NCBI GenBank assembly: GCA_022829145.1
Contig: CM040750.1
Coordinates: forward strand, 37,124,886 to 37,188,885
Source: Albula goreensis
Taxonomy: Eukaryota; Chordata; Actinopteri; Albuliformes; Albulidae
Direction: 5' to 3'
Length of the DNA: 64,000 bases
The stretch's first letter is position 1, and each line of letters opens with the position of its first letter. Shown piece by piece: positions 59,701-64,000 of the stretch. A program made the translations under genes and the position numbers. Below the pieces are notes generated by a model, which worked only from the letters and a program-made list of their open reading frames with translations, searched no databases and was not told the origin of the DNA.

Positions 59701-62118
59701 CCTGTGACCAAACATGGAGACACAGTTTCTGTTAACCTCATCCTCTTACTGCAGCTCTAACTCACAGCACATGGAGACAGAGCTTCCAGTTAACCTCATC
59801 CTCTTACTGCAGCTCTAACTCACAGCACATGGAGACAGAGCTTCCAGTTAACCTCATCCTCTTATTGCAGCTCTAACTCACAGCACATGGAGACAGAACT
59901 TCCAGTTAACCTCATCCTCTTACTGCAGCTCTAACTCACAGCACATACAGACAGAGATTTGTTACTTTTATTTTTAATTTTACCTTGGATCACCTGTGAT
60001 CACTCCTGTGAATTTAAGTGGTGGTTCGATTGACCAGTCACTCTTCATTGACACACAGCTGGGTACAGGTGACCCAGATCTTTCCTGTTGGACCCTGTGA
60101 CCAAAACATGGAGACAGAGCTTCCAGTTAACCGCATCCTCTTACTGCAGCTCTAACTCACAGCACATGGAGACAGAGCTTCCAGTTAACCTCATCCTCTT
60201 ACTGCAGCTCTAACTCACAGCACATGGAGACAGAGCTTCCAGTTAACCTCATCCTCTAACTGCAGCTCTAACTCACAGCACATGGAGAAAGAGCCTCCAG
60301 TTAACCTCATCCTCTTACTGCAGCTCTAACTCACAGCACATGGAGACAGAGCTTCCAGTTAACCTCATCCTCTTACTGCAGCTCTAACTCACAGCACATG
60401 GAGACAGAGCTTCCAGTTAACCTCATCCTCTAACTGCAGCTCTAACTCACAGCACATGGAGACAGAGCTTCCAGTTAACCTCATCCTCTTACTGTAGCTC
60501 TAACTCACAGCACATGGAGAAAGAGCTTCCAGTTAACCTCATCCTCTTACTGCAGCTCCAATTCACAGCACATGGATACAAAGATTAGTTACTTTTTTAT
60601 TTTACCTTGGATCTCCTGTGAATTTCAGTGGTTGTTCCATTGACCAGTCACTCTTCATTGTCACACAGCTGGGTATAGGTGACCCAGATCTTTCCTGCTG
60701 GACCCTTTGACCAAAACATGGAGACACAGTTTCCTGTTAACCTCATCCTCTTACTGCAGCTCTAACTCACAGCACATGGAGACAGAGCTTCCAGTTAACC
60801 TCACCCTCTTACTGCAGCTCTAACTCACAGCACATGGAGACAGAGATTTGTTACTTTTATTTTTAATTTTACCTTGGATCACCTGTGATCACTCCTGTGA
60901 ACTTAAGTGGTGGTTCGATTGACCAGTCACTCTTCATTGACACACAGCTGGGTACAGGTGACCCAGATCTTTCCTGTTGGACCCTGTGACCAAAACATGG
61001 AGACACAGTTTCCTGTTAACCTCATCCTCTTACTGCAGCTCTAACTCACAGCACATGGAGACAGAGCTTTCAGTTAACCTCATCCTCTTACTGCAGCTCT
61101 AACTCACAGCACATGGAGACAGAGCTTCCAGTTCACCTCATCCTCTTACTGCAGCTCTGACTCACAGCACATGGAGACAGAGCTTCCAGTTAACCTCATC
61201 CTCTTACTGCAGCTCTAACTCACAGCACATGAAGACAGAGCTTCCAGTTAACCTCATCCTCTTACTGCAGCTCTAACTCACAGCACATGGAGACAGAGCT
61301 TCCAGTTAACCTCATCCTCTTATTGCAGCTCGAACTCACAGCACATGGAGACAGAACTTCCAGTTAACCTCATCCTCTTACTGCAGCTCTAACTCACAGC
61401 ACATACAGACAGAGCTTCCAGTTAACCTCATCCTCTTACTGCAGCTCTAACTCACAGCACATGGAGACAGAGCTTCCAGTTAACCTCATCCTCTTACTGC
61501 AGGTCTAACTCACAGCGCATGGAGACAGAGCTTCCAGTTAACCTCATCCTCTTACTGCAGCTCTAACTCACAACAAATGGAGACAGAGATTTGTTACTTT
61601 TATTTTTAATTTAACCTTGGATCACCTGTGATCACTCCTGTGAACTTAAGTGGTGGTTCGATTGACCAGTCACTCTTCATTGACACACAGCTGGGTACAG
61701 GTGACCCAGATCTTTCCTGTTGGACCCTGTGACCAAAACATGGAGACAGAGCTTCCAGTTAACCTCATCCTCTTACTGCAGCTCTAACTCACAGCACATG
61801 GAGACAGAGCTTCCAGTTAACCTCATCCTCTTACTGCAGCTCTAACTCACAGCACATGGAGACAGAGCTTCCAGTTAACCTCATCCTCTCACTGCAGCTC
61901 TAACTCACAGCACATGGAGACAGAGCTTCCAGTTAACCTCATCCTCTTACTGCAGCTCTCACTCACAGACATGGAGACTGAGATTACAGTTGATTTTTTC
62001 ATTATACCTTGGATCACCTGTGAACTGCCCTCTAAATTTCAGCGGTTGTTCCATTGACCAGTCACTCTTCATTGTCACACAGCTGGGTATAGGTGACCCA
62101 GATCTTTCCTGTTGGACC
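49748..62118 (-). CDS. NLRC3-like NLR gene: N-terminal repeats, PYD-like, FISNA-NACHT, LRR, B30.2
   Basis: Seventeen visible exons on the minus strand join without a frame break to 1,504 codons plus stop. The order is ten exons of a 33-37 residue repeat ([15 protein letters not shown] type), a 70-nt linker exon, a pyrin-like exon, a FISNA-NACHT exon with intact Walker A and B motifs, three LRR exons, a short VDHGGE exon and a PRY-SPRY exon. This is the standard plan of the greatly expanded fish NLRC3-like NLRs, cytosolic sensors thought to act in inflammasome or NF-kB control. The start codon is not in view; it may lie beyond the 85-bp array. Minisatellites sit in at least three introns. Confidence 0.88.
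50500..51118. repeat. (GT)n and (CA)n microsatellite region with CAAATGCACA subrepeats
   Basis: GT-rich to about 50,770 then CA-rich, an inverted arrangement either side of a short unique segment (50,775-50,875), with segments duplicated (agtaatgaatgta... at both ends). Lies in the NLR intron before the B30.2 exon. Confidence 0.93.
51249..51295 (-). CDS. NLR exon: VDHGGE linker
   Basis: 47 nt, acceptor tccaacag, donor gtgagt, reading [21 protein letters not shown] is the conserved junction between LRR and B30.2 in fish NLRC3-like proteins. Phases match both neighbours (2 in, 1 out), giving K-Y at the B30.2 start. Confidence 0.8.
51327..52384. repeat. 45-bp minisatellite, ~23 copies, containing a copy of the LRR 3 donor
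   Basis: Unit containing GTGTCTATGAGGTGCAGTGT and TACTTACAGCAGT. On the gene strand each unit has ctgct/gtaagta, the donor used by LRR 3. Period 45 gives 15-residue repeats open on both strands (up to 366 codons). Confidence 0.93.
52375..52536 (-). CDS. NLR exon: LRR 3 (3' end reshaped by minisatellite)
   Basis: [18 protein letters not shown] and [19 protein letters not shown] are clear. Instead of the usual LEDPHC ending, the exon reads [10 protein letters not shown] into the first units of the 45-bp array, where a gtaagt donor keeps phase 2. It is 162 nt, so 12 nt shorter than usual but in frame. Confidence 0.7.
52839..53012 (-). CDS. NLR exon: LRR 2
   Basis: 174 nt, the usual length of single LRR exons in this family, phase 2-2, with [11 protein letters not shown] and [19 protein letters not shown]. 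Its 5' splice acceptor lies inside the first unit of the 47-bp minisatellite. Confidence 0.85.
53012..53660. repeat. 47-bp minisatellite, ~14 copies, containing the LRR 2 acceptor
   Basis: Unit containing CAGCCTGTGGAGAGCATGTA. On the gene strand each unit reads ctctccacag/gctgg, a copy of the real acceptor of the LRR 2 exon. Confidence 0.93.
53661..54197 (-). other. NLR intron, no feature
   Basis: AT-rich intron between LRR 2 and LRR 1; nothing recognised. Confidence 0.6.
54198..54458 (-). CDS. NLR exon: LRR 1
   Basis: 261 nt, phase 2-2, with [19 protein letters not shown] and [22 protein letters not shown]-type ribonuclease-inhibitor-like LRRs. Confidence 0.88.
54459..54771 (-). other. NLR intron, no feature
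   Basis: Intron between LRR 1 and the NACHT exon; nothing recognised. Confidence 0.6.
54772..56650 (-). CDS. NLR exon: FISNA and NACHT domains
   Basis: 1,879 nt. FISNA starts [18 protein letters not shown] and continues through the [18 protein letters not shown] signature. Walker A GIAGIGKT is at 56,337-56,360; Walker B FIFDGLDE is at 56,118-56,141. Later NACHT elements [39 protein letters not shown] and [14 protein letters not shown] are all present. A run of glycines ([12 protein letters not shown]) marks the FISNA/NACHT linker. No stop or missing key residue, so ATPase function looks intact. Confidence 0.93.
56651..57133 (-). other. NLR intron, no feature
   Basis: Intron between the NACHT and pyrin-like exons; nothing recognised. 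Confidence 0.6.
57134..57374 (-). CDS. NLR exon: pyrin-like death-fold domain
   Basis: 241 nt entering in phase 0 from the linker exon, leaving in phase 1. The residues [25 protein letters not shown] and [16 protein letters not shown] fit a six-helix PYD. Donor AGA/gtaaca. Joined to the next exon it reads DEQKSEYIQR, in frame. Confidence 0.7.
57375..57868 (-). other. NLR intron, no feature
   Basis: AT-rich intron between the pyrin-like and linker exons; nothing recognised. Confidence 0.6.
57869..57938 (-). CDS. NLR linker exon
   Basis: 70 nt: [20 protein letters not shown] and then PTKK. The first residues (RVQ) mirror the start of the repeat exons. Phase 2 in, 0 out. Confidence 0.7.
58045..58155 (-). 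CDS. NLR N-terminal repeat exon 1 (111 nt)
   Basis: [20 protein letters not shown], then [17 protein letters not shown]. Phase 2-2, so any number of copies can be added or skipped without changing frame. Confidence 0.8.
58667..58765 (-). CDS. NLR N-terminal repeat exon 2 (99 nt)
   Basis: Short form: ends [10 protein letters not shown], lacking VITG. The acceptor is AAAG rather than CACAG, weaker. Confidence 0.7.
58934..59044 (-). CDS. NLR N-terminal repeat exon 3 (111 nt)
   Basis: Long form, near-identical to exon 1 of the series. Confidence 0.78.
59324..59422 (-). CDS. NLR N-terminal repeat exon 4 (99 nt)
   Basis: Short form with the AAAG acceptor. Confidence 0.7.
59591..59701 (-). CDS. 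NLR N-terminal repeat exon 5 (111 nt)
   Basis: Long form. Confidence 0.78.
59984..60094 (-). CDS. NLR N-terminal repeat exon 6 (111 nt)
   Basis: Long form, one silent difference (AAATTC for AAGTTC). Confidence 0.78.
60606..60704 (-). CDS. NLR N-terminal repeat exon 7 (99 nt)
   Basis: Short form with the AAAG acceptor. Confidence 0.7.
60873..60983 (-). CDS. NLR N-terminal repeat exon 8 (111 nt)
   Basis: Long form. Confidence 0.78.
61616..61726 (-). CDS. NLR N-terminal repeat exon 9 (111 nt)
   Basis: Long form. The donor is GTTAAA instead of GTAAAA, probably weaker, so this copy may be skipped. Confidence 0.68.
62008..62118 (-). CDS. NLR N-terminal repeat exon 10 (111 nt), most 5' in view
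   Basis: Diverged long form ending [14 protein letters not shown]. Transcript-wise this is the first visible exon; it still needs an upstream exon with a start codon. Confidence 0.72.
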
Positions 62119-62373
62119 CTGTGAAGAGAACATGGAGAAACCGTTTCCAGTTAACTTCATCCTCTTACTGCAGCTCTAACCCACAACATATGGAGACAGA
62201 GCTTCCAGTTAAAATTCTTTTTTTGAAAACCTTTGGTTTAAACTGCATATTGATGATATAGTAAAAAAAAGTTGACAGCAAACCTTGGTTTCTATTATCA
62301 CAAAAAATCCTTCTTCTCTTGTGAAGCCAAACACAGAAGCATCCCAGCCACATTTCTACCAATGATCGATTCC
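62119..62373. other. NLR 5' intron or flank
   Basis: One last 58-bp-like unit, then unique sequence. I found no leader exon or start codon that joins in frame. Confidence 0.4.
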
Positions 62374-64000
62374 AGTGTGCATGCCTCCTCCTCTCCTTTC
62401 AGTGCTGTGGACTCAGTGTCCCATGGTGCACTGTGCTTTATCACTTATGCTAGGTGCATGCCTCCTCCTCTCCTTTCAGTGCTGTGGACTCAGTGTCCCA
62501 TGGTGCACTGTGCTTTATCACTTATGCTAGGTCTCTCTATGCATGCCTCCTCCTCTCCTTTCAGTGCTGTGGACTCAGTGTCCCATGGTGCACTGTGCTT
62601 TATCACTAATGCTAGGTCTCTCTATGCATGCCTCCTCCTCTCCTTTCAGTGCTGTGGACTCAGTGTCCCATGGTGCACTGTGCTTTATCACTTATGCTAG
62701 GTCTCTCTATGCATGCCTCCTCCTCTCCCTTTCAGTGCTGTGGACTCAGTGTCCCATGGTGCACTGTGCTTTATCACTTATGCTAGGTCTCTCTATGCAT
62801 GCCTCCTCCCTCTCCTTTCAGTGCTGTGGACTCAGTGTCCCATGGTGCACTGTGCTTTATCACTTATGCTAGGTCTCTCTATGCATGCCTCCTCCTCTCC
62901 TTTCAGTGCTGTGGACTCAGTGTCCCATGGTGCACTGTGCTTTATCACTTATGCTAGGTCTCTCTATGCATGCCTCCTCCCTCTCATTTCAGTGCTGTGG
63001 ACTCAGTGTCCCATGGTGCACTGTGCTTTATCACTTATGCTAGGTCTCTCTATGCATGCCTCCTCCTCTCCTTTCAGTGCTGTGGACTCAGTGTCCCATG
63101 GTGCACTGTGCTTTATCACTTATGCTAGGTCTCTCTATGCATGCCTCCTCCTCTCATTTCAGTGCTGTGGACTCAGTGTCCCATGGTGCACTGTGCTTTA
63201 TCACTTATGCTAGGTCTCTCTATGCATGCCTCCTCCTCTCCTTTAAGTGCTGTGGACTCAGTGTCCCATGGTGCACTGTGCTTTATCACTTATGCTAGGT
63301 CTCTCTATGCATGCCTCCTCCTCTCATTACAGTGCTGTGGACTCAGTGTCCCATGGTGCACTGTGCTTTATCACTTATGCTAGGTCTCTCTATGCATGCC
63401 TCCTCCTCTCATTTCAGTGCTGTGGACTCAGTGTCCCATGGTGCACTGTGCTTTATCACTTATGCTAGGTCTCTCTATGCATGCCTCCTCCTCTCCTTTC
63501 AGTGCTGTGGACTCAGTGTCCCATGGTGCACTGTGCTTTATCACTTATGCTAGGTCTCTCTATGCATGCCTCCTCCTCTCCTTTCAGTGCTGTGGACTCA
63601 GTGTCCCATGGTGCACTGTGCTTTATCACTTATGCTAGGTCTCTCTATGCATGCCTCCTCCTCTCCTTTCAGTGCTGTGGACTCAGTGTCCCATGGTGCA
63701 CTGTGCTTTATCACTTATGCTAGGTCTCTCTATGCATGCCTCCTCCTCTCCTTAAGTGCTGTGGACTCAGTGTCCCATGGTGCACTGTGCTTTATCACTT
63801 ATGCTAGGTCTCTCTATGCATGCCTCCTCCTCTCCTTTCAGTGCTGTGGACTCAGTGTCCCATGGTGCACTGTGCTTTATCACTTATGCTAGGTCTCTCT
63901 ATGCATGCCTCCTCCTCTCCTTTCAGTGCTGTGGACTCAGTGTCCCATGGTGCACTGTGCTTTATCACTTATGCTAGGTCTCTCTATGCATGCCTCCTCC
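62374..64000. repeat. 85-bp minisatellite, ~19 copies, running off the window
   Basis: Very homogeneous 85-bp unit containing GTGCTGTGGACTCAGTGTCC. On the plus strand each unit has a pyrimidine tract ending in ctcctttcag, a splice-acceptor-like signal on the strand opposite to the NLR. Short open frames of 80 or so codons are repeat artefacts. Confidence 0.95.

Larger units (their letters stand above)
58165..62000. repeat. 58-bp minisatellite blocks between the repeat exons
   Basis: Unit containing GAGCTTCCAGTTAACCTCAT and CTTACTGCAGCTCTAACTCA, in blocks of 1 to 9 units in each intron of the exon series. On the gene strand each unit contains a donor-like gca/gtaaga. Exons and repeat blocks have clearly been duplicated together. 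Confidence 0.93.

Noticed and set aside
62374-64000. Possible satellite DNA or coding repeat of 80-codon frames
   Set aside because: The 85-bp period is not a multiple of three and frames close after each three units. No coding evidence.

Overview
The window is vertebrate nuclear DNA, almost certainly from a ray-finned (teleost) fish. All genes are split into short exons with GT/AG introns. The gene families are fish-expanded innate immune families: Siglec/CD22-like Ig receptors, fucolectins (F-type lectins) and a FISNA-NACHT-LRR-B30.2 NLR of the NLRC3-like fish class. There are also fish-type transposon fossils and very many minisatellites. No bacterial-type operons, tRNA, rRNA or CRISPR were seen. 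Exon boundaries were placed by hand from splice signals and reading-frame continuity.

Region 1 (1-24,000, all minus strand): two tandem CD22/Siglec-like receptor genes. Copy B (23,939 to 14,787) assembles into an open 687-codon frame: signal peptide, Siglec-type V domain, five C2 Ig domains, one transmembrane segment and two tail exons, each carrying a pair of YxxL tyrosine motifs. Copy A (9,752 to beyond base 1) has seven Ig domains, a one-base frameshift in the V exon, and a last exon cut by the window edge. Between them lies a 2.4-2.5 kb tandem duplication. Each unit carries a dead V exon interrupted by a 155-bp hAT-like miniature transposon, and a receptor tail exon. The same tail intron of the two genes holds two unrelated large minisatellites (about 3.3 kb and 2.3 kb, both with roughly 40-bp units).

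Region 2 (25,000-48,500): a fucolectin cluster. Three genes are complete: F2 (plus, 29,939-33,256), F4 (plus, 42,334-43,290) and F5 (minus, 47,265-45,776). Two relics are present: orphan last exon F1 at 27,201 and degraded F3 at 36,882-37,839. F2 is a mosaic: its promoter and signal exon match F4, while its intron 1 and both lectin exons match the inverted gene F5. Among the genes lie dispersed 31-bp and 42-bp minisatellites, a degraded Ty3/Gypsy reverse transcriptase, a probable Harbinger-type Myb-like fossil, a pair of roughly 500-bp transposon-like repeats, and telomere-like repeats.

Region 3 (49,700-62,120, minus strand): one large NLRC3-like NLR gene. In transcript order it has at least ten tandem exons for a 33-37 residue N-terminal repeat, a linker exon, a pyrin-like death-fold exon, a FISNA-NACHT exon, three LRR exons, a short linker exon and a PRY-SPRY (B30.2) exon. 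The whole visible model is in frame (1,504 residues), but the start codon is not in view. Minisatellites flank its exons, and several of their units contain copies of splice sites. From 62,374 to the window end runs an 85-bp tandem array.

Taken together the window reads as an innate immune cluster: membrane receptors with tyrosine signalling motifs (glycan-binding by family resemblance), secreted fucose-binding lectins, and a cytosolic NLR. It appears to be evolving quickly by tandem exon duplication, inverted duplication, gene conversion and minisatellite growth inside introns.
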